DNA from: Coccinella septempunctata
Lineage: Eukaryota; Arthropoda; Insecta; Coleoptera; Coccinellidae
DNA: 64,000 bases
Assembly (NCBI RefSeq): GCF_907165205.1
Contig: NC_058196.1
Coordinates: 12,814,501-12,878,500, forward strand
Reading direction: 5' to 3'
Of this stretch, positions 11,881 through 22,130 are shown piece after piece (the first letter of the stretch is position 1; each line of letters begins with the position of its first letter). Below the pieces are notes generated by a model that worked only from the letters and a program-made list of their open reading frames with translations, ran no database searches and was not told the DNA's origin. Position numbers and translations under genes: made by a program.

Positions 11881-12779
11881 TTTATTATACCTCGAAAGAT
11901 ATCTAAATATATCGATCTAAGTATTTTATTGCAAATAGCTACAAAGAATTGATATATTATAAAAAATAGATATCCTCTTTGTAGAATAACTTCTTCGATG
12001 AACCAAAATTAAAAAAATATTCCTGTCATTTGTCTAGACTCTAGAGGGTTAATTAGGTTTCATTCGATACAAGGCAGGGTAGGCTTACGGAACTTTTTTG
12101 CAGCTCTTTGGTTATTTCCTAGGGTTCAGAATTTTTTATTGATTGTCTAAAAATACCTAACATGAATTCATTCTTGGAACGAACTTATTTATAACGAGGA
12201 GAAGATGATATAATTCAATCGAGAATTAATAAGTTTTCATGGAACTATGTACCAAACATAGTTCTCAGGCTTCGTTCACAATAAAACACATAACATTCAA
12301 ACTAATTCCTGCCATTTCTCAAGGGAGAAACAGGAGCGTCAACAATATCGAAAGTCGATTTAACTTTCTTCGTTCCCTTTGATCAATTCAATCATTCTGT
12401 AATGAGAAGACACCGAAATGACAACGTAGGAGTTAAAGGACTAGAGTTGTCCCCTAGCGGGAACAAACTCAAAGTAGCTTCTGGATTAATTGGACTCCGA
12501 TCCGATGTAATACGAAGAACCTTAAATTTCAACCTGCATTAATTTATTTTCTAATTAGACGAGAGGATGTTCTGCAACCGGTATGATACATTTGATACTT
12601 AACAAAGAAGTTCTGCGAACAAAAGGAAAATTTGATTTCAACTGGAATTTGCGCCTTTACTAGGCATATATGAAATTAAAAGAGAGAATATTGATCACAT
12701 TAGAGGAATCAATCTTAGTATATTATCATCATTTGAAAACTGAATATAAAACTGATGTTTTTGTCTAATAAGTTGGGAA

Positions 12780-13290
12780 ACTTCTGGTATGCCCAGATAA
12801 GATGAGAAACATTTTAATGTGAGCTTGAAGACGCCTAAAAGGACACGCATACCCTATTTGTAGTATCTAGGATTACTTGAAATCTAATTCACAGGATGGT
12901 TTTCAAATATGAGTAGACATTAATTTCACTACCCCTCCTGAACGAAATGATCAATTTGGCATATATTTGGAATCAAGTAAGATCTCAGAAGGTTCCAAGA
13001 AACTGATGCAGTTAAATATAATTCGATTTGTAGGCCAGTTTTCCAAAATTTCGAATAGTGCTATGAGATTATTGAAATCACCGTGTATAGCGAATTTCAT
13101 GATCTGCATGAACTCAATTCTCCAAAAAAAGGTCGTATGGCACCATCGACGTTCTCCAGTAACTATTGATATTTTATTCTGGACAGAGACAAATATTTTT
13201 TCACCTTGGGTCGATATTTAATGTGGATACTATAGTTATCTCACAACGAAGTGAATTTCAAATTTTAATCTATTTAATCAATTGTTCATA
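12780..13290. repeat. Dispersed repeat B, copy 1
   Basis: Shares ordered blocks with 52,085-52,990: ACATTTTAATGTGAG, then a TGTAGTATNTAGGA-type block, a 'GAACG-AA-T-A-C' block, ATTCGATTTG, a 'GGCACCATC-A' block, and ACGAAGTGAATTT. Copies are strongly diverged, so this is an old repeat family, probably non-autonomous. Confidence 0.6.
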
Positions 13291-14488
13291 AGGTGAGGTT
13301 AATGTCATTGAATAGTTTTTCTGATAATAAGCACCTTTGATTTATTCTTACTTTGGCGTTAACTGAGGATTAAATATTATGATTTATTGAATGATGCTTG
13401 AACGTAATTATCGGAATCTTTCGACATTTTACGTTCGCATTGCGAAATCCCTCAGTAGAGAGTTTGGAGTAGGTGGATCGTCTGAAGGGTTTCACTTGCT
13501 TGCCTGCTAGATCCAATGACTTGATTCCAGTTAAATACTTTTTATGATGCTATTGGGAATTCCAAACAAGCGAAACGCCCTCTGATGTCAATTTTTGCAA
13601 ATAAAAAGTCATTTGATTTTTTTTGTTTTAATCGAGGCAACAAAAATATACTGGTGTTTCAATAAGAGTTTTCATAAATAGTGTATCTTAAGTTGTTGCA
13701 AAAATCTTCATCTATCTCGTGATAATGGGAGAAACTCAGTGAAGTTTTCATAATTTGCATCCTTTGAGCAAATCTTTAATTACGACTTTTTTGTAGAGAT
13801 GTCAGTTTCCACTATTTTCCACGATGAATTGAGCTTTTAGTCAATGTTTAGGGAAAACTGCATCTTGTCCAAATAGTATGGTGATGTTTTTGTACATTTC
13901 AAATTACAATAGGAGGTGAATTAACTGACCTGGATAGATACCTCAAAATTCACACAAATCTCATTCAGAAAATAATTTCTTATTTCCAGTTCAACTTGGT
14001 CAAGTTTTCTCTGCATCAATGTTCCAATTTCAGCCATTGTAGATCATTATCTATAATACACAATATTAAGTTTAATGACAATCACTTTGATCTATTTGTT
14101 AATAATTGGTTGAGGACAAGGATGAGAAAGAAATCCGTTAGATGAATATTCTGCCGACGATGCCGACGTCAATTATGTTTAAATCATCTTCGGGAAGTCA
14201 GGAATTTTGCATTACTGACTTCAAATAACTATTCAAATATATAAACACATATCTACATCTTTCCTGACAATATGAACGAAATACAATGAGTCAACATATA
14301 CATATACCAACAAATGAGCAAGTAGTTAGAAATGGCGACTCACATGATCGTTTGACTCCCATTGTCCACTAGAGAAACACATAAAACTCTTTAAAATACA
14401 GGCACGACAAAACATGAGGAACCTGAAGTCTAATCACCGTATGACATATTAACGAGTTTTTCACGGTGGTTATATCTCAATTTTCACC

Positions 14489-16600
14489 ATTTATTTATTT
14501 TTATTCATTTATTTCTCTTTGGGATACAAACGGGACGAACCCAAAAAAGTATCCACACAATACATTTACAATAAATTTAAATTACATCGAGCAAAATACA
14601 CAGCAATACAGTAACTTAACATAATAAACTCTATTTCTGAAAAGCAAATTTGTGAGAGATGAAAGCAGCTCAACCAGCGCTACTGTCAAATACCGACTGG
14701 AAAAACCGAAACATGATGGTTCGGAACTTCTTCACTGTGTCAGAGAAAATGTCCAAACCTGTCCACCGAGACAAAAACTTGTAGGACCTCATTGTTCTGC
14801 GCAGGGGAAATAGTAGGTACTAGCCTGCTGCAAGAAGAAAGTGTTCACGTGTCGTGTGCCATAGGGTGCGACAACCAACCTGACTTGATGAACTAACTCG
14901 ATACAGTCCAATCTGTCATTAACGCGCTTGTGGGCAAACATTACGTCAGTCATCCTTCTGCGATCCTCAAGCGGTAATAAATTCATCCGGCGGTACATCT
15001 CTCCCAACGTCGACCTGGAGGGGAAAAATCGTGCTCTAAAACATCTGAGAAACCTTCTCTGGACAGTTTCCAACTTATCGATATAAACCCCGTAGCGTGG
15101 GTTCCAGATACCCGAACCGAAACTCAGGATGCTATTGACATATGCTAAGTAGAGTGTACGAAGTACCATAGGACTCCCAAACTCATATGAGGTTCTAAAG
15201 ATAAAGCCAAGCATACGATTCGCGTTTTTGGTGATATTGTATATACGTTGGTCAAAAATCAGTTTAGAATCCACAGTAATCCCAAGGTCTCGCACGACGT
15301 CTACATTTGAAATGGCATGGTTGGAAATGATATAAGATGGAAGAACCTTATCAGACTTTCTAGTGAAGGTGATGGAGTAGCATTTAGAGAGGTTAAGATA
15401 CAACTGATTTCTCTCGCAATACAAAGTGAACCTATCCAAGTCCTCTTGCATGTTAAATCTATCTGTAGAATGACGAATAGAGTGGAATATCTTCAGGTCA
15501 TTAGCGTACACAAGAAATCTGCAAAATCGAAAGCATGTTGCAATATCATTTATATACAAAATGAACAACAACGGGCCAAGATGTGAGCCCTGAGGCACAC
15601 CTGATGTTACGGGAATATTGTTAGAACGAAATTGGCCTAATACTACTGTCTGAGACCTATTCCTAAGATAAGACTCGAACCATCTCAGGAGACTCCCATG
15701 CACACCCACCCCAGCAAGCTTGGAAATCATTATTGAATGATCAATCTTATCGAAGGCCTCACTGAAGTCCGTATACACAGAGTCAACCACATATCCAGAG
15801 TCCATGCTCTCCAGTACATATTCCACAAATGTAAATAGATTAGTATCAACTGAACGTTGCTTCACGAATCCATGCTGTTCAAGACCCAATATGCTCTTCA
15901 CATCGAAAAACAAGAAGTCGGTCACGATTGCCTCAAAGAGTTTCCCAATCACGCAAAGTTTAGAGATGGGTCTGTAGTTTTCTAGGACATTCTTATCACC
16001 GGAATCGAAAACAGGGGTCAAGTTGGAGAATCTCCACCTTTGGGGAAAGCGGCCCTGCACTGGAGATTTGTTGAATATAATAAAAAAAGGTTCAATCAAG
16101 CATTCCAGGCAATTCTTCAATAAAGATAAAGGAATCCCATCAGGGCCAGGACCCACATTTTTCATCGCTTTAATCATCTTTCCTATCTTATCACGACTTA
16201 TGGTGTAGTTTCCTACATGTAAATGTGTCTCAAGATACTCGGGAAAGTTGCTGCGACGGGAAGACAAAAATACAGACCCGAAATAGTCAGAGAACCGATC
16301 ACGAATCTTTTGACCATCAGTTAGAATACCCTCCGGAGTCTTAACACAGTCAGGCACACAAGGAGAGTTCTTCTTGCCACCAACGTAACGCCAAAATGAT
16401 TTCGGGTCCTGCTTTATCCTACTCACCATACTGCCAACAAAATTTCTGTAGTCTTGTTCTATGAGATGTTTAGCCCGTCCTCTAAGGAGCCTGAATGTTG
16501 AATAGTCAATATCATTACAATAATTTTTCCAACGCTTATAGAATTTGGTTTTTTTCTCTGAGGACCTTTATAGACAGGAGCGAGAACCATGTCCCATTAC
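14489..16600 (-). mobile_element. 5'-truncated CR1/Jockey-group non-LTR retrotransposon
   Basis: An RT-bearing minus-strand copy ends in a TTTAT-rich tail at 14,489-14,520. The endonuclease is missing. The sequence starts abruptly at about 16,600 in the endonuclease-RT linker. 5' truncation is the normal outcome of incomplete target-primed reverse transcription. Confidence 0.85.
14660..16590 (-). pseudogene. Reverse transcriptase with mutated active site (YAND) and frameshifts
   Basis: The main frame 14,789-16,429 (546 codons) carries the linker, then RT motifs NYRPISKLCVIGKLFEAIV, SEAFDKIDHS and TSGVPQGSHLGPLLFILYIND. The YADD box reads YAND (second-to-last Asp to Asn), which should abolish polymerisation. 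Upstream, a frameshift in an A7 run near 16,545 separates the linker start. Downstream, the normal C-terminus continues in another frame from about 14,796 (MRSYKFLSRWTGLDIFS..., to about 14,670) after a frameshift. The protein is dead by three independent lesions. Confidence 0.88.
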
Positions 16601-18365
16601 TTCATGTTTCGTCGTACCTGTATTTTAAAGTGGCACTATTTCACCTGAATTTGGAGATAACCGATTTTTTGTTCGTCAGTATCGATAAGACCTTTTTATC
16701 GACGCGAATTTTACCGATTTTCGGCAATTGAGGATCATATCGTTTCCGCACTCACAGGTGGTTCAAAAAGAGATAATTCTGTATTTAATAGTGAATCTGC
16801 ATCGAGTATTCATTCTGGGTTTACTTTTCATTCCTTAATAGTTCTGATTAGTGATTCATTCGTTATATACATTCGGTATTTAGAACTAATTGTGTATTTG
16901 TATTATGCTGTATTGATTGCCGAGCCCGTTTTGAGTGATAGCTCGATATTTTTTTTTATTTTGAGTCTAATGGTTGTATTCTACTTTTCATCTGTAAGTT
17001 ACAAAATCTGTAGGGTACGATCGATCTGTCAGTGTCCGATTGACAGATTCTTGAATAATGCAATTCAGGAATGCTTTTGTAACTATCTTCTTTAAAGTGT
17101 TACGTTTGAACTACTTATCGTAAATAGTTACGGATTCCTGTAAGCTACTATGAGCTTATGAAAAGTTATAGATTGGCTAACATATGAAATCAGAATACCA
17201 CCATAAGTGATCATTATTATCTTCTTGCGTTGCGAGGCATCAATGTACAATTAAAGATAGCCCCGTAGCCGAGATTTGTTGCTGTTGGGTTCGATTTACG
17301 TATCCTTGCTATTTTCGCCGTCCTCGTAGCTAACCCGAAGAAATACACGGTTATGCCAAGTGCCAAAGCAACCGCTAGGTACGAGCCGTAAATCGAGTCC
17401 AGAAATGAGACGAAGTGACGACGTAGTGGCTTATTTTCAACTGTTTACCCCAGCTTCAACCCTCTTTAAAATTCAGTTCTATTCTACCACTGCTGGGAGT
17501 ATTATTTCCTGGTCGACCTGCAAATCCGTTGGGAGGAGAAAACAGAGAACGGAGCACCTTTTTTCACCGCAGTGCCTTGTTTTCACGATCTGCAATCCTG
17601 TAGTTCTGAAGCTGAGCCTTTGTGAATTCACCACCTTCTCATAAAATTATTTGAATATCATTCCGAGGAAAAACTTTGTAGTTGTGTATAGTAGAATGTT
17701 CGCCATTCCATCTCTTGAACTGAAATTTTAGCTTTGACTGATATTAGCTTATATCCCTGTAAACCGTTGAATTTTTAGAGTTGTGTAATAGTGGTTTTTG
17801 TATTCCTTATCGCGAAACAACTCGGATTTGGCTTTCAATAGTTATCGCTAACTCCGTAATAACAAGCAACCTTGTCTTTCACCCGGATCCATCAGTATGG
17901 TATTGTTCTCCTGATGTTCTTCTCTCCTCCCGTTAAGCTTCTAGCTCTGCTTCCTTGAGACAATCTTTGAAAGGACGATAGAATTGTTCGGTGTTGTCAA
18001 AGTATTTTTTTTGCGATGTATTGTATTATCGGATTTTTCAGGAGTCTAAAAACGTTCTTTATCGGGTTTACTCTATATTGATACCTTACCTTTCGCTTCT
18101 GCTATGAAACTCCTTCAGAGGTCTACAAAAAAAAAGATTATAGTTCTATCCATTTTTCATGTCATTTAGTAAACTACTCAATATGAGAATGCAAATTAAC
18201 AAGAACTCCATAAGTCAGCGGTGGTACAAAATCATCATAAACAAACTTAGAAATATATCCAACACCGAAACTTTCCACGCTGTTTTTTCGGAATTTTATA
18301 TCCAATTTGGATCAATATAGCTGTTTAATACTTTCATCATCGAAACTCTCGAGCTTATATCTGAC
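16601..18365. other. No feature recognised
   Basis: Plus-strand frames here are short and without motifs. The stretch is A+T-rich with some moderately GC-richer sequence around 17,250-17,600. No splice-supported exon, repeat copy or element end was identified. Confidence 0.5.
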
Positions 18366-18798
18366 TCCTGTAATCTCCTGTTCATCATCTTCAGGCATTA
18401 AAGCTCTCGTCTTCTTCAGTTCTAAAGGCAGAATTTTGGCCTTGACAAGGTAGTGATCGCTTCCTCAGGCCAGTGTCCTGAATTTTCATCCTTGTTTGTT
18501 GTCGTAGAATCACATAATCTATGATGGACATTAGATCTCTGGTGGGTTGAATCCAGGTATACTTATGACTTGAGCGGTGTTGGAAATATCCGTTGAGTAT
18601 CTTTAAGTTATTATGTTCAGTGCGAGAAGTCGAAGCGGGTAGACGCGTTGAATGATTCCAGTGCGATACGTTCAAGCGAGTAGACGTGTTGAATGATTTT
18701 TCGAGAATACGATTTGGGGATTTGATTGAATACTGATTATTCGGGAGACTTCTGTGAATAAGTTTTGTTGTATTGTTATTGTATACAGTCCTGATCAA
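18366..18798 (-). pseudogene. Non-LTR endonuclease C-terminal fragment (RTE-like)
   Basis: The minus strand reads YTWIQPTRDLMSIIDYVILR, matching the 'TW-sp-IDYI' block near the end of RTE-type endonucleases. After a frameshift near 18,470, GSDHYLVKAKI supplies the catalytic SDH block. Only this module is present, so it is an isolated fragment or a mostly deleted element. Confidence 0.75.
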
Positions 18799-18920
18799 AA
18801 GATCGTTGGTTGTGCAAATTACATGAGGTGAGACTTTGTCTATATAATAATTGGTTATTTTTGTTATTTTCTCTCTTATTGAAATCTATCGCCATTGTAA
18901 AAAACTAAAAACGTTTAGCC

Positions 18921-20260
18921 ATGTCGGAGACCTCAGATAATGAGGGTGCTTACATGAAAGCTTCCGATGAAGTCGAGGAAGACTTTGGCGAAGGTGAGTC
19001 CGTAGGTCGGACAAATTCACGCAAAGAAAATGAACTCATGAGAGCCGAAATCGCTAAATTCAATGAAACGGTTTCGATTTTGATAAATGAGCTCCGTCAA
19101 GCCAAAGAGGAAATTGTAAAACTCTCTGCGCTGAAGCCCCCAACTTTCGCCGAAGTTGCCAATTCGGTGGGAAAAAAAGTAATTTCTGTGGAGATCAGGA
19201 AAGGCCTACAACGCCTTTGTTCAAACCCCAAAATGCGCCTCCTACAAAGCGCGCGCGCAAAGAAAGTTTCTCGTCTAACGAGGAAAATATCAGAAAGGTA
19301 CCAGATGTGCCTAAGAAGGATAAAATCCCACCCATCACGATGATGGGCACCTCAGATTGGGTAGAAATATCCAAAGCTCTCTACACAAAAAAGATCAACT
19401 ACAACCGCACAACTGTAGTTAAAGACAGTATGAAAATCATCGCGTCAACCGAAGATGATTTTAGAAAAATCACAAAATTATTCGAGCAGCATGGTAAAGA
19501 ATTTTTACCTACCAAATGGAGGAGGAGAAGAAGATATATGCCCTCATCAGACATTTACCAATCGACGCTGATCTTGCGTTGATTAAGGACGACCTGATAT
19601 TCCAGAGAATATGATCGCTGAGGTGTCCAGAATGACATCGCACAAGACGAAGAAGCCCATACCTGTCAACCTGGTTAAAACCCAGAAAAAGGAAATCTTC
19701 GAAGTGAAGCGACTCTACAATCTCTGTATTGTGGTTGAATACAAAAAGAGACCTGAAAGTCCAAGCCAGTGCTTTAGGTGCCAAAGGTACGGACATGCAC
19801 AGAACACATGCTCCTTTCCGTGGAGTTGCGTGAAGTGCTTAGGAAGCCATAGCAGCAATGACTGCACACTCATCAGAAAAGGTGAAGAGGGAAATGCCAC
19901 CTGCGTCTTATGTGGAGAAGAGGGCCATCCAGCTAGCTACAAAGGATGTAGCGTGTTGAAGCTGGTGACCAGAAAGAAGAATTCCCAAAAACCAGCTGAA
20001 CAGAAAAAGCCGGTAACAAAAACAACTACTGTTCAGAAAATTCAAGAAGTAGCGAAGGCCAAACCTACAGAACAGTAATAGAAGAGGGAGACTCAAAAAC
20101 CGGTTCAGGAAAAAAAAGAACAGAAGAAGCTTCCAATGAAACAGGCTGTGAACAATCAACAAGAGAAAAAAACGATATCTGAATCAGCCGATGATTTAGA
20201 TATCTTTTCAACAAAATAATGTTGAAATTTGAGAGGAAAATGGAGAAAAAACTTTAAGGA
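18921..20260 (+). pseudogene. Jockey-type ORF1 (zinc-knuckle RNA-binding protein), frameshifted
   Basis: It starts at an ATG (18,921) with an acidic N-terminus and a coiled-coil-like segment (about residues 30-75). The frame shifts near 19,190 and again near 19,520. The next pieces form the PRE_C2HC-type domain (VEISKALYTKKINYN, IDADLALIKDDL) and consecutive knuckles CFRCQRYGHAQNTC, CVKCLGSHSSNDC and CVLCGEEGHPASYKGC. The tail is Lys/Gln-rich and broken at 20,076. The knuckles are intact and the protein is broken only by frame. Confidence 0.85.
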
Positions 20261-20280
20261 TTATTCTATAAACTGAATTA

Positions 20281-20463
20281 ATGGACCTTACGGATATTAG
20301 GAAGGAATCCCTCAAGATAATCTCGTGGAACATAAACGGGATCAACACTCGGAAAGCCGAGATAGAAGAAATAATATCAGAGAGACAACTTGATATTATA
20401 CCCCTACAGGAAACAAGAATAAACCGGAACAGACGACTGAATTTCATGAATTATGAAACATAT
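20281..20463 (+). pseudogene. Jockey-type endonuclease, N-terminal piece
   Basis: It starts at an ATG and reads SLKIISWNINGI and PLQETRINR, the first two conserved strands of an APE-type endonuclease. It is cut at the solo-LTR insertion and resumes at 21,825. Confidence 0.85.
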
Positions 20464-20851
20464 AGATTGTAACAGGTTTTCCTCGGTGCACTCGAGCGCC
20501 AGCTATTCTTTAAGGGAGAATAGCAAACCTACCCTGGTAGCTACTAGCCGAAGACAAGGTTCCTTGGTGTCTGGGGTGTTAGCGACAACCAGTGGAATTC
20601 AAAATCAACGCACACAAATTATATTTGTCGACTCTTGCAAGGAAACACGAATGGCACTATTACAAAATTTACAGGGCAAAACGGACGGAATGAAACGGGA
20701 TCCGATCTCAAAAATTATACGGGGGTTTACGGACTTGTTCGCCAGCCAGAACCTAAGACGCACACTTAACGGACAGATATCGGACTTCAGCCAGGTTAGG
20801 GAATGAAAAATTACAACACATAGTCACGACGGCTCACCCTTAGGCTCGTTT

Positions 20852-21105
20852 GGCACTCCACGGGTATCCACACCAGCAGAATGCCTCCCTAACCGTAGGA
20901 GTGAACACAGGAACGAGGTAAAAGACGGAAACTGAGGAAAGGGTGCGCCACCACAAAGTGTCCTCGGTACCCCCCGGGTATCCACACCAGCAGGGTACTA
21001 TAACCACAGTAGGGGTGGAACTAAGAGAGACGGGAAATTTCAGGGAAGCGTGAGCCACCCCAAAGTGCCTTCGGTACCTCCCGGGTATCCACACCAGCAG
21101 AGTTC
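20852..21105. repeat. Three imperfect tandem units (114 and 107 bp apart) with conserved-loop hairpins
   Basis: Each unit contains GGGTATCCACACCAGCAG (20,862, 20,976 and 21,083). The flanks form different stems: GGCACTC/GAATGCC (one mismatch), GTACCC/GGGTAC (perfect) and GTACCTC/GAGTTC (imperfect). The loop of 19-20 nt is conserved while stem sequence changes. Confidence 0.8.
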
Positions 21106-21459
21106 GTTAATGACAGTAGGGGTGGAACTCAGACTCGGGTATAAGAGGGATGCAGACGGAGACTGAAGTTCCAATGATATATAAAAAAACGGAGTGCCGT
21201 CTTACCTATCGGTTTGGCCATTTGCACTCGCAAAATTTACAGAAAAACAGAAAAAAAATCACCCAATGACGTAAAATTCTACTCCGAATCGAAAAAAAAA
21301 ATCAAAAAAAAAATATAAATCTTCTCGAAACAACCCACGTTCTGTCGGCGGACGGTACTATGATCGTATAGGCTTTAATCAGGTAATCAGTCAATCAATC
21401 GGCAGAAGCAAGTTAAAGTGAACACTCGGTGAATTAATCATAAGTGAAGTGGCCTGCGG

Positions 21460-21708
21460 GGGGACATCTGATTTTCTACCCACAGGGGGGTAGCGGAAAT
21501 CAGATGTGCCCTGACAGTCGAAATTCGGTAGAATATGCGATGAAGACGTCTTAATTTCGACTTATCTGTGCTAGCGAACAAAAAACTCGGTTATCTTCCA
21601 ATTCAGGATGTTTTATACGATGCGACATCATTTTTAGGAAATGAAAATGGAATAAAAACGGTGCGGAATGTTTACAATTCCGAACGATGTCGGAATCCTG
21701 AGTTGGAA
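21460..21708. repeat. Block of consecutive and nested inverted repeats in the solo LTR
   Basis: ACATCTGATTT (21,464) pairs with 21,497-21,507. AGTCGAAATT (21,516) pairs with 21,553-21,562. TTCCAATTCAGGAT (21,596) pairs with 21,695-21,708 (one mismatch) and encloses CGGAAT/ATTCCG (21,664-21,669 and 21,677-21,682). Together they would fold into a branched structure in RNA or single-stranded DNA. Confidence 0.8.
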
Positions 21709-21824
21709 ATTTGAAAAGATTTCTCGGAAAATTAATTCAAAACAAAATTACTCAAAAATGAAAACTAACATAATTATTCTAAACTGAGGGGGAAGGTTTG
21801 AAAACTACCCTCTCGTTACAAGAT

Positions 21825-21910
21825 GTGACAGAATTACAAACACCGGAGGAGAAGAAGCAATATTGGTGAGAACAGATCTGAAACACAAGGAGAAACAGAA
21901 ACAGTGTCCA
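21825..21910 (+). pseudogene. Jockey-type endonuclease, middle piece
   Basis: It resumes directly after the solo LTR and reads DRITNTGGEEAILVRTDL, the GG-AIL strand of the endonuclease, until the CR1 insertion. It fits the piece at 20,281-20,463 in phase. Confidence 0.8.

Positions 21911-21943
<33 letters not shown>
21911..21943 (-). repeat. (TAA)n 3' tail of CR1 element
   Basis: About ten TTA/TAA trinucleotides lie immediately at the element's 3' end. Confidence 0.9.
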
Positions 21944-21944
<1 letters not shown>

Positions 21945-22130
21945 ATACAAAATAGAGTCGAGGCCTATTAGCCTTTTATGACTCAATACAATAATGAATA
22001 CAAAATGACAACCAGTATGGCCCAGCAGAAATGTTTGAAACAAAGAAAAATCTCTACAAAAAGGAAAAACGATAAAGAAAAATTTCTAGCATCCGAGGAA
22101 CAAAATTCGAAATAGAACGGAAAATATTTT

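Larger units (their letters stand above)
11551..14488. other. Non-coding stretch with two dispersed repeats
   Basis: No credible gene was found. The 255-nt frame at 12,967-13,221 overlaps a dispersed repeat and has no recognisable motif. Two segments recur elsewhere in this window and are listed separately (11,825-11,880 and 12,780-13,290). Nothing is recognised in the remainder. Confidence 0.6.
20468..21820. mobile_element. Solo LTR, 1,353 bp, TGTAAC...GTTACA, 4-bp TSD AGAT
   Basis: The sequence begins TGTAAC and ends GTTACA (6-bp terminal inverted repeat). It is flanked by AGAT at 20,464-20,467 and 21,821-21,824. The host endonuclease frame reads straight through when it is removed (TYR before, DRITNTGG after). 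No internal gag/pol is present, so it probably arose by LTR-LTR recombination. A TATAAAAAAACGG motif near 21,179 hints at plus-strand transcription. It contains a hairpin array and a block of nested inverted repeats, listed separately. The LTR family is not identified. Confidence 0.9.

Noticed and set aside
12967..13221. Plus-strand frame of 84 codons
   Set aside because: Lies within dispersed repeat B, whose other copy does not preserve the frame.
17250..17310. tRNA-like sequence with a GGTTCGATTT word
   Set aside because: No acceptor stem, anticodon loop or D-arm can be aligned around it.
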